From contig NZ_CP076544.1 of NCBI RefSeq assembly GCF_018885305.1, positions 3,038,001-3,102,000 of the forward strand: a stretch of DNA of 64,000 bases. Reading direction: 5' to 3'. Under the pieces are notes generated by a model. It made no database searches. It saw nothing but the letters and a program-made list of their open reading frames with translations, and was not told where the DNA came from. Positions within the stretch are counted from its first letter, which is position 1, and every line of letters starts with the position of its first letter. The DNA is from Curtobacterium sp. L6-1 (lineage in GTDB: Bacteria; Actinomycetota; Actinomycetes; Actinomycetales; Microbacteriaceae). Positions 51,796 through 64,000 of this stretch are shown here, piece after piece. Made by a program: the position numbers and the translations under genes.

Positions 51796-52179
51796 GCGTC
51801 CATGGAACACCACCCGGACCCTCGCCCGGTCCCACCCGCGTCCGACGACGGACGCCGTGCCCACCGCAGGTCCATGCTCGCGCATGGACAGCCAGGAGAC
51901 GCCAAGGGACGCGACGTACCGTCGACGTGTCCTCGCGACGACGTGCGCCGCGACCGCTCCCTCCCCGGGCGGTCGTGCCCGTCGTCCCGGTCCCGCCCGG
52001 ACCACGTCGACCACTGCCCCGGCCACCGCCGCAGTGGTCACGCGGTGTCCGGCTCGGCGATCGACCCGGACGCCGCCCGACGACGAGCCCCGCTCCCGTC
52101 GCGGGTCTCCTCGGCGTGCTCGCGTCCGCCCCGCACCGTCGCACCACGTCCGGGCCCGCCCGCCCGAAGGAGCACCACC
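51796..52179. promoter_or_regulatory. Divergent intergenic region with an 8-bp inverted repeat
   Basis: No gene is supported in these 384 bp. GTCCATGC (51870-51877) and GCATGGAC (51882-51889) form a perfect inverted repeat with a 4-base loop, and TCCATGGA (51799-51806) near the minus-strand start shares the TCCATG core; both could be operator sites. A possible plus-strand -10 TACCGT is at 51917-51922. Confidence 0.4.
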
Positions 52180-52767
52180 ATGACCGCCGACACGCTGTCC
52201 GTCCCCGTCCCCGTCCGCCCGACCCGCTCGGGGTGGTCCACGACGCACCCACGGGACCGGGTGCGCGGCGGGGCGGGGGCGGGGCGCGCCTCCCGGCCGC
52301 TCGTCGAGGACCGCGAGACCGCGCCGGTCTGGATGCGCGTGGTCGGGGTGGTCGTCCTCGTCGCCGGGGCCGCCCTCACCACGGCGGTCCTGGCGTGGCC
52401 GGGGGACGCACCCGAGACGGCGCTCCTGGTGCCCGGGCTCACCGGCGTGGTGGTCGGCGTCCTGCTGCTCGTCGCCCGTGCCGGGTTCACCGTGACCGAG
52501 GACGCCGTGGTCCTGCACTTCCGGCCGCTCCCGCCGCGGCGCATCGCCCGCCGGCGCATCGCGGCCGTCCGCGTGACCGAGGCGGACGCCGGCACCTACG
52601 GCGGCGTGGGCCTGCGGATCGGACGCCGTCGGCGGGCACTCGTGCTGACGCCCGGGCCGGGCCTCGAGATCACCGACGACGCGGGGCGGACGACCTTCGT
52701 GCGGAGCGACCGACCGGTCGACGCGGTCCGCGTCCTGGAGGCGGAGCGCAGCGACCGCGGGGAATGA
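52180..52767 (+). CDS. Two-helix membrane protein, PH-like C-terminal domain
   Basis: The 195-residue protein has a Pro/Arg-rich N-terminus, two membrane helices (about 52-71 and 79-97) and a C-terminal region of alternating strands (FTVTEDAVVLHFRPLPP, RIAAVRVTEADAG, VGLRIGRRRRALVL, LEITDDAGRTTFVRS) with the look of a bacterial PH domain. No family is assigned. ATG 52180 has GAAGGAG 7-13 bases upstream. A GCGCGCCTCCCGG copy of the dispersed repeat is inside the coding part near 52287, encoding the low-conservation linker. Confidence 0.72.
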   Translation: MTADTLSVPVPVRPTRSGWSTTHPRDRVRGGAGAGRASRPLVEDRETAPVWMRVVGVVVLVAGAALTTAVLAWPGDAPETALLVPGLTGVVVGVLLLVARAGFTVTEDAVVLHFRPLPPRRIARRRIAAVRVTEADAGTYGGVGLRIGRRRRALVLTPGPGLEITDDAGRTTFVRSDRPVDAVRVLEAERSDRGE

Positions 52768-52821
52768 GACCGGTCGTCCGGGGCTTATACACGCCGAACT
52801 CGATCTCGGTCAAGCCAGGAC

Positions 52822-52851
52822 TGGACAGCGCCCGCGCAACCGACCTATGAT
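52822..52851 (+). promoter_or_regulatory. rpoBC promoter
   Basis: -35 TGGACA (52822-52827), 18-bp spacer, -10 TATGAT (52846-52851), a near-consensus vegetative promoter. Transcription from near 52858 gives a leader of about 270 bases before rpoB. The leader (52858-53127) contains no gene I can support. Confidence 0.7.
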
Positions 52852-53127
52852 GACAGTTCGCGCTCCCTGGCATCCGTGTCGTCATATTGCGGTCGACCGA
52901 GTTCCTCGAAGACGCCTCTCAGCAGGTGCTTCGCAGAACACGCCCTGGTGATGCCGGTCCCGTATATGGCGGCGGGGCCCGCTCACCGATCATCCCACAG
53001 GCGGCTCCGGACCCGGAGCCTCACCGTACTCGTGTCGTGATCATCGGGTTGCGCCGAGCGATCAATCCACTCACCTACACACTGCTCGTCAGTGTCGGCC
53101 CGACGGGGCCTACCGGAGGTCAAACCC

Positions 53128-56100
53128 TTGGCTGCTGCGCCCAACGCATCCACCAACCCCAAGAACGGTCGCAACCACTCGCGACTCTCGTTCGCCAAGA
53201 TCACGGACACCCTCACGGTTCCTGATCTGCTCGCCCTCCAGACGGAGAGCTTCGACTGGCTCGTCGGCAACGACGCATGGAAGGCCCGCCTCGCCGAGGG
53301 GCAGGAGCAGGGTCGTACCGACCTCGCGCTGCACTCCGGCCTCGAGGAGATCTTCGAGGAGATCTCCCCGATCGAGGACCTCGGCGAGACCATGCAGCTC
53401 TCGTTCACGTCCCCGGAGCTCGAGGACCCGAAGTACTCGATCGACGACTGCAAGGAGCGCGGCAAGACCTACGCCGCTCCGCTGTACGTCAACGCCGAGT
53501 TCATGAACCACATGACGGGTGAGATCAAGACGCAGACGGTCTTCATGGGCGACTTCCCGCTCATGACCGAGCGCGGCACGTTCATCATCAACGGCACCGA
53601 GCGTGTCGTCGTCTCGCAGCTCGTCCGCTCGCCGGGCGTGTACTTCGAGCGTGCGCAGGAGAAGACGTCCGACAAGGACATCTACTCCGCTCGCATCATC
53701 CCGTCCCGCGGTGCGTGGCTCGAGTTCGAGATCGACAAGCGCGACCAGGTGGGCGTGCGCATCGACCGCAAGCGCAAGCAGTCCGTGACCGTCTTCCTCA
53801 AGGCCCTCGGCCTCACGAGCGAAGAGATCATGGAGGAGTTCCAGGGCTTCGCGTCCATGGAGTCGACCCTCGAGAAGGACGCCGTCCTTACGAAGGAAGA
53901 GGCGCTCAAGGACATCTACCGCAAGCTCCGTCCGGGCGAGCAGGTCGCTGCCGAGGCCGCGCGTGCGCTCCTCGACAACTTCTACTTCAACTCCAAGCGG
54001 TACGACCTGGCCAAGGTCGGTCGCTACAAGCTCGACCGCAAGCTCGGCATCGACGCCCCGCTGTCCGACTCGGTGCTCACCGTCAAGGACATCGTCGCGA
54101 CGATCAAGTACCTCGTGTCGCTGCACGCCGAGCGCACCACCATGGACGGAGTCCGTGACGGTGAGCCGGTCCAGCTCCGCCTCGACGTGGACGACATCGA
54201 CCACTTCGGCAACCGTCGCATCCGCGCGGTCGGCGAGCTCATCCAGAACCAGGTCCGCACCGGTCTGTCCCGCATGGAGCGCGTCGTCCGCGAGCGCATG
54301 ACCACGCAGGACATCGAGGCGATCACCCCGCAGACCCTGATCAACGTGCGCCCCGTCGTCGCCGCGATCAAGGAGTTCTTCGGCACCTCGCAGCTGTCGC
54401 AGTTCATGGACCAGAACAACCCGCTCGCGGGCCTGACGCACAAGCGGCGTCTGTCGGCCCTCGGCCCGGGTGGTCTGTCCCGTGAGCGTGCCGGCGTCGA
54501 GGTCCGTGACGTCCACCCGTCGCACTACGGCCGCATGTGCCCGATCGAGACCCCGGAAGGCCCGAACATCGGTCTGATCGGTTCGCTCGCGTCGTTCGGT
54601 CGGATCAACTCCTTCGGCTTCATCGAGACCCCGTACCGTCGCGTCGTCAACGGCGAGGTCACGAAGACGATCGACTACCTGACCGCCTCGGAAGAGGACG
54701 AGTTCGTCGTCGCGCAGGCCAACGCCCCGCTGACCGACACGTTCCACTTCGCGGACGACAAGGTGCTGGTCCGGAAGAAGGGCGGGGAGGTCGAGCTCGT
54801 CGGCAAGGACGAGGTCGACTACATGGACGTCTCGCCGCGCCAGATGGTGTCGGTCGCGACCTCGCTCATCCCGTTCCTCGAGCACGACGACGCGAACCGC
54901 GCCCTCATGGGTGCGAACATGCAGCGCCAGGCCGTGCCGCTCCTCCGCTCCGAGTCGCCGCTCGTCGGCACCGGCATGGAGGGCTACACCGCCATCGACG
55001 CCGGCGACGTCATCACCGCCGACAAGGCCGGTGTCGTCTCCGAGGTCTCCGCCGACGCCGTGACCCTGCAGCTCGACGAGGGCGGCACGCAGACCTTCTA
55101 CCTGCGCAAGTTCGACCGCTCGAACCAGGGCACCAGCTACAACCACCGCGTGATCGTCAGCGCCGGTGAGCGTGTGGAGCAGGGCGAGGTCATCGCCGAC
55201 GGCCCCGCGACGGAGAACGGCGAGCTCGCGCTCGGCAAGAACCTCCTCGTCGCGTTCATGCCGTGGGAGGGCTACAACTACGAGGACGCGATGATCCTGT
55301 CGCAGAACCTCGTGAAGGACGACACGCTCTCCTCGATCCACATCGAGGAGTACGAGGTCGACGCCCGCGACACCAAGCTCGGCAAGGAGGAGATCACCCG
55401 CGACCTCCCGAACGTCAGCCCGGACCTCCTGGCCGACCTCGACGAGCGCGGCATCATCCGGATCGGTGCCGAGGTCCGCCCCGGCGACATCCTCGTCGGC
55501 AAGGTCACGCCGAAGGGCGAGACCGAGCTCAGCGCCGAGGAGCGTCTGCTCCGGGCCATCTTCAACGAGAAGTCGCGCGAAGTCCGCGACACCTCGCTCA
55601 AGGTGCCCCACGGTGAAGAGGGCACGATCATCGGCGTCAAGGTGTTCGACGCGCAGGACGGCGACGACGAGCTCGGCTCCGGCGTCAACCAGCGCGTGGT
55701 CGTCTACATCGCCCAGAAGCGCAAGATCACCGCGGGTGACAAGCTCGCCGGTCGTCACGGCAACAAGGGCGTCATCTCGACGATCCTGCCCGTCGAGGAC
55801 ATGCCGTTCCTCGCGGACGGCACCCCGGTCGACATCGTCCTCAACCCGCTCGGCGTCCCCGGCCGCATGAACTTCGGCCAGGTGCTCGAGATCCACCTCG
55901 GGTGGCTCGCCAAGCAGGGCTGGAACGTCGAGGGCATCCAGGAGTGGGCCTCGGCCCTGCCGGAAGCCGCGCACAGCGCAGCCCCCGGCACGAAGGTCGC
56001 CACCCCGGTGTTCGACGGTGCGTACGAGCGCGAGATCGAGGGCCTCCTCGACTCCACGCTCCCGAACCGTGACGGCGAGCGCCTGATCGGTTCCTCGGGC

Positions 56101-56616
56101 AAGGCACAGCTCTTCGACGGCCGCTCCGGCGAGCCGTTCCCGGAGCCCGTGTCGGTCGGCTACATGTACATCCTGAAGCTGCACCACCTGGTCGACGACA
56201 AGATCCACGCCCGTTCGACCGGCCCGTACTCGATGATCACGCAGCAGCCGCTGGGTGGTAAGGCGCAGTTCGGTGGACAGCGCTTCGGTGAGATGGAGGT
56301 GTGGGCACTCGAGGCATACGGTGCCGCCTACGCCCTCCAGGAGCTCCTGACGATCAAGTCCGACGACATCCTCGGCCGCGTGAAGGTCTACGAGGCGATC
56401 GTCAAGGGCGAGAACATCCAGGAGCCCGGCATCCCGGAGTCGTTCAAGGTCCTCATGAAGGAGATGCAGTCGCTCTGCCTGAACGTCGAGGTCCTCTCGG
56501 CCGACGGCCAGGCGGTCAGCCTCCGCGACACGGACGACGAGGTCTTCCGTGCCGCTGAAGAGCTCGGCATCAACATCTCCTCGCGGTTCGAGTCGTCGTC
56601 CGTCGACGACATCTGA
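53128..56616 (+). CDS. rpoB: RNA polymerase beta subunit
   Basis: The 1162-residue catalytic subunit of RNA polymerase. TTG 53128 is chosen as the start because GGAGG (53115-53119) lies 8 bases upstream and the product then begins MAAAPNAST as in related actinobacteria; upstream ATG or GTG codons lack a site. The rifampicin region reads [18 protein letters not shown], with the residues equivalent to E. coli D516, H526 and S531 of the sensitive type; the position of E. coli S522 is alanine (residue 434), seen in several actinobacteria. The C-terminal [14 protein letters not shown] and clamp motifs are intact. Confidence 0.97.
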   Translation: MAAAPNASTNPKNGRNHSRLSFAKITDTLTVPDLLALQTESFDWLVGNDAWKARLAEGQEQGRTDLALHSGLEEIFEEISPIEDLGETMQLSFTSPELEDPKYSIDDCKERGKTYAAPLYVNAEFMNHMTGEIKTQTVFMGDFPLMTERGTFIINGTERVVVSQLVRSPGVYFERAQEKTSDKDIYSARIIPSRGAWLEFEIDKRDQVGVRIDRKRKQSVTVFLKALGLTSEEIMEEFQGFASMESTLEKDAVLTKEEALKDIYRKLRPGEQVAAEAARALLDNFYFNSKRYDLAKVGRYKLDRKLGIDAPLSDSVLTVKDIVATIKYLVSLHAERTTMDGVRDGEPVQLRLDVDDIDHFGNRRIRAVGELIQNQVRTGLSRMERVVRERMTTQDIEAITPQTLINVRPVVAAIKEFFGTSQLSQFMDQNNPLAGLTHKRRLSALGPGGLSRERAGVEVRDVHPSHYGRMCPIETPEGPNIGLIGSLASFGRINSFGFIETPYRRVVNGEVTKTIDYLTASEEDEFVVAQANAPLTDTFHFADDKVLVRKKGGEVELVGKDEVDYMDVSPRQMVSVATSLIPFLEHDDANRALMGANMQRQAVPLLRSESPLVGTGMEGYTAIDAGDVITADKAGVVSEVSADAVTLQLDEGGTQTFYLRKFDRSNQGTSYNHRVIVSAGERVEQGEVIADGPATENGELALGKNLLVAFMPWEGYNYEDAMILSQNLVKDDTLSSIHIEEYEVDARDTKLGKEEITRDLPNVSPDLLADLDERGIIRIGAEVRPGDILVGKVTPKGETELSAEERLLRAIFNEKSREVRDTSLKVPHGEEGTIIGVKVFDAQDGDDELGSGVNQRVVVYIAQKRKITAGDKLAGRHGNKGVISTILPVEDMPFLADGTPVDIVLNPLGVPGRMNFGQVLEIHLGWLAKQGWNVEGIQEWASALPEAAHSAAPGTKVATPVFDGAYEREIEGLLDSTLPNRDGERLIGSSGKAQLFDGRSGEPFPEPVSVGYMYILKLHHLVDDKIHARSTGPYSMITQQPLGGKAQFGGQRFGEMEVWALEAYGAAYALQELLTIKSDDILGRVKVYEAIVKGENIQEPGIPESFKVLMKEMQSLCLNVEVLSADGQAVSLRDTDDEVFRAAEELGINISSRFESSSVDDI

Positions 56617-56662
56617 TCCCGCCCGTCCGAACACGTTTCGAACTCAGCAAGAGAGAAGAACA

Positions 56663-60544
<3,882 letters not shown>

Positions 60545-60563
60545 GCCGAGTGATCAACTGAGG

Positions 60564-60595
60564 AGGGCCCCGCATCCACCAGGATGCGGGGCCCT
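60564..60595 (+). terminator. rpoC terminator, 14-bp perfect hairpin
   Basis: AGGGCCCCGCATCC (60564-60577), loop ACCA, then its exact complement (60582-60595) followed by TCCCA. It sits 20 bp after the rpoC stop. Confidence 0.85.
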
Positions 60596-60658
60596 TCCCA
60601 TGTCGGGGGCGGTCGTTCCGTCGTCGGAGGCGCGCTCGCGCCGGATGGGCGGACGAGT

Positions 60659-60702
60659 CGGACGGGAGGCGCGTGGCGGGGCCGCCACGCGCCTCCCGTC
60701 CG
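60659..60702. terminator. Second hairpin after rpoC, built from two GGGAGGCGCG copies
   Basis: A 19-bp perfect stem (60659-60677 with 60684-60702) around loop GGGGCC. Each arm holds one copy of the dispersed GGGAGGCGCG motif. It lies just before the stop codon of the convergent VOC gene, so it likely terminates that gene or shields rpoC. Confidence 0.8.
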
Positions 60703-60706
60703 GTGG

Positions 60707-61105
60707 CTAGAACGAGCGACCGGCGTCGCTGTCGCGACCGCCGGAACCGCGGCCGCTCTCGTCGGCGAGCGAGTAGAGGCTGAGGACGTTGCCGTCCGGG
60801 TCACGGACGTCGAACCAGTCCACGGCACCGTCGACACGTTCGATCGGACCGACGTCGATCCCGAGGGCGGCGATCCGGGAGTGCTGCGCGGCGACGTCGT
60901 CCACGCCGAACCGGATCGTCACCGGGTTCTCGTCGGCGTGCGGGTCCTCGAGGAGCTGGATCCAGATGCCGCCGACCTCGTACTCCGCGACGCCCTCGTC
61001 GGGTTCGAGGTCCGGCTCGACCCGCTCGAACACCGCGCCGTACCAGAGGCACGACGCCTCGAGGTCGGTGACGGGCAACCCCACGGTCACACTCGTGATG
61101 TCCAT
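60707..61105 (-). CDS. VOC (glyoxalase/dioxygenase-fold) protein
   Basis: The 132-residue protein has paired beta-alpha-beta-beta-beta modules of the vicinal oxygen chelate fold: TSVTVGLPVTDLEASCLWY, then VAEYEVGGIWIQLLEDP, and in the second half RFGVDDVAAQHSRI and VDWFDVRDPDGNVLSLY. Metal-ligand histidines of true glyoxalase I are not complete, so it may be a binding or resistance protein. The last residues overlap the hairpin region. A weak -10 CATGAT lies 5 bases before the ATG. Confidence 0.83.
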   Translation of the reverse strand: MDITSVTVGLPVTDLEASCLWYGAVFERVEPDLEPDEGVAEYEVGGIWIQLLEDPHADENPVTIRFGVDDVAAQHSRIAALGIDVGPIERVDGAVDWFDVRDPDGNVLSLYSLADESGRGSGGRDSDAGRSF

Positions 61106-61160
61106 GACTCATCATGGTCCGCCTCTGCTGGTGCGTCGAGGGGTAGGGCATGCTGGGTCC

Positions 61161-62186
61161 ATGGCGACGCTGCGCGAACGGGTCACGGCCCCGGCCCACC
61201 TCGAGCTCCCCACCCCGGTCGGCGACCTGACCTTCCGGCCGGCGACGATGGCGGACCTCCCCGCGGTGCACGACATCGCCGTGGAGTCGGCCGCGGTCGA
61301 CGAGCCGCACGCCCATCCCTCCACAGAGGACTTCGCGCACCGTCTGTCCACAGAGGGCCTCGATCCAGCCCGGGACACCGCGGTGGGCGTCGATGCTGAC
61401 GAACGTGTCCACGCCTACGCCGTCGTCATCGCCGTCCCGTCCCGGGACACCGCCGCCCGTGTGCTCGTCGCGGGCTCCGTCCGGCCCGGCCACCGCGGAC
61501 GCGGGATCGGCCGACGTCTGCTCGCGTGGCAGACCGCACGTGCCCGGCAGCACCTGGCCGCGGTGGACGAAGACCTGCCGGGCGCGATCGACCTCACGGC
61601 GCCGCAGGGGTCGTCTGCGCTCGCACTCGGTGCCCGCGCCGGTCTGCGCCCTGTGCGGTACTGGGTCGACATGCAGGTCGTGTTCGACGACGCCTCGGAG
61701 CGGCAGCCGCTGCCGGCGTTGCCCGACGGTCTGGTCCTGCGCGCGGCGACGGCGGACGACGTTGAGGGCATGCGCCAGGCCAAGAACGACGCCTTCCGTG
61801 ACCACTGGGGATCCCAGCCGATGCTCGCGGCGGACTGGCACGGGTACCTCACGGCCGAGAAGAGCCGGCTCGACCTGTCCCGTGTGGTGGTCGACGAGCA
61901 GGGGGACGTCCTCGCCTTCACCGTGGTGGAGTCGGACCCCGGCGCGTTCTCCGCGCGTGGCCGGTCCTTCGCGTACCTGCACTGGGTGGGCGTCGTCCGG
62001 CGTGCTCGTGGTCGCGGCCTGGCGCCCCTCGTGCTCGCGGCGACCCTCGACGCCGTGCGGGACGCCGGACTGTCGGCGGCGGTGCTCGACGTCGACTCGG
62101 AGAACCCGAGCTGCGCGGTCGGACTCTACGAGCGCCTCGGGTTCGTCGCCGGCACGGTCAGCGTCACCGCGTCCACCGCGCTCTAG
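61161..62186 (+). CDS. Double GNAT acetyltransferase, mycothiol synthase-like layout
   Basis: The 341-residue protein has two GNAT domains. The N-terminal one has AGSVRPGHRGRGIGRRLLAW (acetyl-CoA loop); the C-terminal one has LHWVGVVRRARGRGLAPLVL and ENPSCAVGLYERLGF. Two-domain GNATs include mycothiol synthase MshD, but this protein is not obviously MshD and could acetylate another small molecule. ATG 61161 follows CATGCT (61149-61154) by 6 bases: leaderless. Confidence 0.82.
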   Translation: MATLRERVTAPAHLELPTPVGDLTFRPATMADLPAVHDIAVESAAVDEPHAHPSTEDFAHRLSTEGLDPARDTAVGVDADERVHAYAVVIAVPSRDTAARVLVAGSVRPGHRGRGIGRRLLAWQTARARQHLAAVDEDLPGAIDLTAPQGSSALALGARAGLRPVRYWVDMQVVFDDASERQPLPALPDGLVLRAATADDVEGMRQAKNDAFRDHWGSQPMLAADWHGYLTAEKSRLDLSRVVVDEQGDVLAFTVVESDPGAFSARGRSFAYLHWVGVVRRARGRGLAPLVLAATLDAVRDAGLSAAVLDVDSENPSCAVGLYERLGFVAGTVSVTASTAL

Positions 62187-62208
62187 GGACGCCTCCCGCC
62201 GGACTCGA

Positions 62209-62220
62209 TACCCGCGGGTA
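62209..62220. promoter_or_regulatory. Palindrome TACCCGCGGGTA upstream of the pilus ATPase gene
   Basis: A perfect 12-bp palindrome located 160 bp before the pilB-like start and 23 bp after the GNAT stop. It could be an operator for pilus genes. A candidate -10 TACCGT (62294-62299) lies farther down. Confidence 0.4.
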
Positions 62221-62379
62221 CCCCTGTTCTGGGTCCAGACGAAAGCCCGCTCTCCCCTCCTTCTGGGACTGCTCGTGGGCGTCCACCCGGACGTACCGTG
62301 GTCGAGCGTCGTACCCCTGGCGACGCACACCCGAACCACGTCGCTTCGTCGCGCGCGGAAGCAAGGAGGTACAGGGCGC

Positions 62380-64000
62380 ATGGCAACCCTGTCCGAGATC
62401 CTCATCCTCAACGGTGCCCTCCCGATCGAGTACCTCGACGCGATGACCGGCCACGAGGACGTCGACGAGCAAGCGATCCGGTCCCTCGTCGAGCAGGGCG
62501 TCGTGAGCGAGGCGCAGTACATCACCGCGCGCGCCGCGTCGCACAACTCGAAGACCGTGCCGCTGACCGACTACCCGGTCGACGGCACGGCCGTGTCGGT
62601 CCTGCCCGCTCCGCTGTGCCGTCGGCACTCGGTGCTCGGCATCGGGTTCGAGGGGGAGACCCTCGTGCTGGCGATGGTGAACCCGGCCAACGTGCTCGCG
62701 ATCGACGACGCCCGTGCGGCCTCCGGTCGGCCGATCAAGCCGCTGCAGGTCGACGAGCGGGACCTGGTCGCCGCCTTCGAGCGGTACCTGCGCGCCGACG
62801 ACGAGCTGAACGACCTGACGTCGTCGCTCGAGGAGGAAGCCGCGCGCACCACCGAGCAGCAGGCCGACATCGGGGACGGGGCCCTCGACGACGTGCCGAT
62901 CGTGCGCTTCGTGAACCTGCTCGTCTCGCAGGCCATCCAGGACCACGCCTCCGACATCCACATCGAGCCCGGTGAGCACGAGGTCCGCGTCCGCTACCGC
63001 ATCGACGGTGTGCTCCACGAGATGAGCCCGGCGCCGAAGAACATCCAGAACGGCGTCATCAGCCGTCTGAAGATCATGAGCGACATCGACATCGCCGAGC
63101 GTCGGAAGCCGCAGGACGGTCGCATGTCGGTCCGCCACGGTGGCCGTCAGATCGACCTCCGCGTCGCCACGCTGCCGACCGTGTGGGGCGAGAAGGTCGT
63201 CATGCGGATCCTCGACAACACGAACACGTCGCTGACCCTCAAGGACCTCAACCTGCTCGACCGCAACGCGGCGGCGTACCAGAAGTCCTACTCGAAGCCC
63301 TACGGCATGATCCTGGTCACCGGTCCGACCGGTTCGGGCAAGTCGACGACGCTGTACACCACGCTGAACGCCGTCGCGAAGCCCGAGATCAACGTCATCA
63401 CCGTCGAGGACCCGGTCGAGTACCGGATGGCCGGCGTCAACCAGGTGCAGGTGAACCCGAAGGCCGGACTCACGTTCGCGTCAGCCCTGCGGAGCATCCT
63501 CCGGTCCGACCCCGACGTGGTGCTCCTCGGAGAGATCCGCGACCACGAGACCGCCCAGATCGCCATCGAGGCCTCGCTCACCGGGCACCTCGTGCTCTCC
63601 ACCCTGCACACGAACGACGCCCCCTCGGCCATCACCCGGCTCACCGAGATGGACATCGAGCCGTTCCTGGTCGGGTCGGCGCTCGACTGCGTCGTCGCCC
63701 AGCGTCTCGCGCGCAAGCTCTGCGACCGCTGCAAGGTGCCGGCGGTCTACGAGGCCGAGCAGCTGCACGCCCTCGGGTTCCTCGCCAGCCCCGACGCCCC
63801 GGTGCCGGCGTTCTCGGCTCCGCTCGGCTGCTCGGTCTGCTCGAACACCGGCTACCGCGGCCGCATCGCGCTGCACGAGGTCATGACCGTGACCGAGGAG
63901 ATCGAGCGGCTCGCCGTCGCCCGCGCCTCGAGCGCCGAGATCGGCCGCGTCGCCCAGGAGCAGGGCATGCTCACCCTCCGCATGGACGGGTGGGAGAAGG
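62380..64000 (+). CDS. pilB: Type IV pilus / type II secretion assembly ATPase, PilB/GspE family (3' end outside window)
   Basis: The first 540 codons are present and open to the window edge. An N-terminal MshEN/T2SSE-N domain (about 1-160) is followed by the ATPase core: Walker A GPTGSGKST (from residue 315, K321), Asp box, Walker B LLGEIRD, and His box STLHTNDAPSA. A zinc finger with CDRC and CSVC supports PilB/GspE rather than retraction ATPase PilT. It powers pilus extension from the cytoplasmic face. The ATG 62380 has the ideal ribosome site AAGGAGGT at 62363-62370. Probably the first gene of a pilus operon that continues beyond the window. Confidence 0.93.
   Translation, partial: MATLSEILILNGALPIEYLDAMTGHEDVDEQAIRSLVEQGVVSEAQYITARAASHNSKTVPLTDYPVDGTAVSVLPAPLCRRHSVLGIGFEGETLVLAMVNPANVLAIDDARAASGRPIKPLQVDERDLVAAFERYLRADDELNDLTSSLEEEAARTTEQQADIGDGALDDVPIVRFVNLLVSQAIQDHASDIHIEPGEHEVRVRYRIDGVLHEMSPAPKNIQNGVISRLKIMSDIDIAERRKPQDGRMSVRHGGRQIDLRVATLPTVWGEKVVMRILDNTNTSLTLKDLNLLDRNAAAYQKSYSKPYGMILVTGPTGSGKSTTLYTTLNAVAKPEINVITVEDPVEYRMAGVNQVQVNPKAGLTFASALRSILRSDPDVVLLGEIRDHETAQIAIEASLTGHLVLSTLHTNDAPSAITRLTEMDIEPFLVGSALDCVVAQRLARKLCDRCKVPAVYEAEQLHALGFLASPDAPVPAFSAPLGCSVCSNTGYRGRIALHEVMTVTEEIERLAVARASSAEIGRVAQEQGMLTLRMDGWEK

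Noticed and set aside
54379..54480. Rifampicin-resistance change in rpoB (alanine at the E. coli S522 position)
   Set aside because: This alanine occurs naturally in several actinobacteria as I recall, and the main resistance positions have sensitive-type residues.

Overview
The window is a continuous stretch of a very GC-rich actinobacterial chromosome. Gene content and style fit Microbacteriaceae and most resemble Curtobacterium (inference, no search was run). Pointers are the actinobacterial rpoB-rpoC pair with TTG starts, a FolP2-type dihydropteroate synthase homologue and Rv2671-like reductase as known from mycobacteria, the lhr-nei pair, DUF6504, DUF4916 and DUF1684 proteins, and an actinobacterial LexA box. 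I recognised no rRNA, tRNA, CRISPR array, integrase or insertion sequence; the window looks like core and near-core chromosome.

Layout. 1-3.2 kb: the end of an OmpR-type response regulator, its sensor kinase, a PepSY lipoprotein with an 11-bp-spaced direct-repeat operator, and a membrane-anchored hydrolase. 3.3-8.1 kb: an amino acid permease facing a beta-phosphoglucomutase/GH65 phosphorylase operon. 8.3-14.1 kb: SDR, ArsR-MFS pair with a clear operator, DUF1697, a LexA-controlled DUF6504 gene, an AzgA-type purine permease. 14.3-16.6 kb: folE, a folP2-like gene and an Rv2671-like reductase, translationally coupled. 16.7-26.2 kb: HAD, PfpI and MOSC proteins, an alkylation-repair operon (adaA-alkA fusion plus ogt), two hydrolases, a second APC permease and a divergent lysE/argP-like pair. 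26.6-31.4 kb: a three-gene cassette of a processive GT2 synthase, an HlyD-like membrane protein and a GH81 beta-1,3-glucanase lipoprotein, proposed here as an exopolysaccharide (perhaps beta-1,3-glucan) synthesis unit. 32-41.8 kb: nei and lhr repair genes, a PadR regulator with an operator over its own promoter, esterase, DUF4916, CsbD and a DEAD-box RNA helicase. 42-52.8 kb: a GH114-type lipoprotein, small regulators and enzymes, one frameshifted gene, Mn transporter mntH with a candidate operator, a SprT-like gene, a Gln-rich membrane protein. 52.8-60.6 kb: rpoB-rpoC. 60.7-64 kb: VOC protein, double-GNAT protein and the start of a type IV pilus ATPase gene that runs off the end.

Two genome-style features stand out. 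First, about twenty genes have a TANNNT-like -10 hexamer ending 6-8 bases before the start codon, so their mRNAs should be leaderless; genes with Shine-Dalgarno sequences are a separate set (rpoB, rpoC, pilB, csbD, GH65 operon). Second, intergenic regions carry short dispersed repeats (GAGACGCC/GGCGTCTC and GGGAGGCGCG), many arranged as long perfect hairpins between convergent genes that probably act as bidirectional terminators.

The best candidates for undescribed biology are the GT2-HlyD-GH81 cassette, the folE-folP2-Rv2671-like operon, and the stand-alone SOS-controlled DUF6504 gene.
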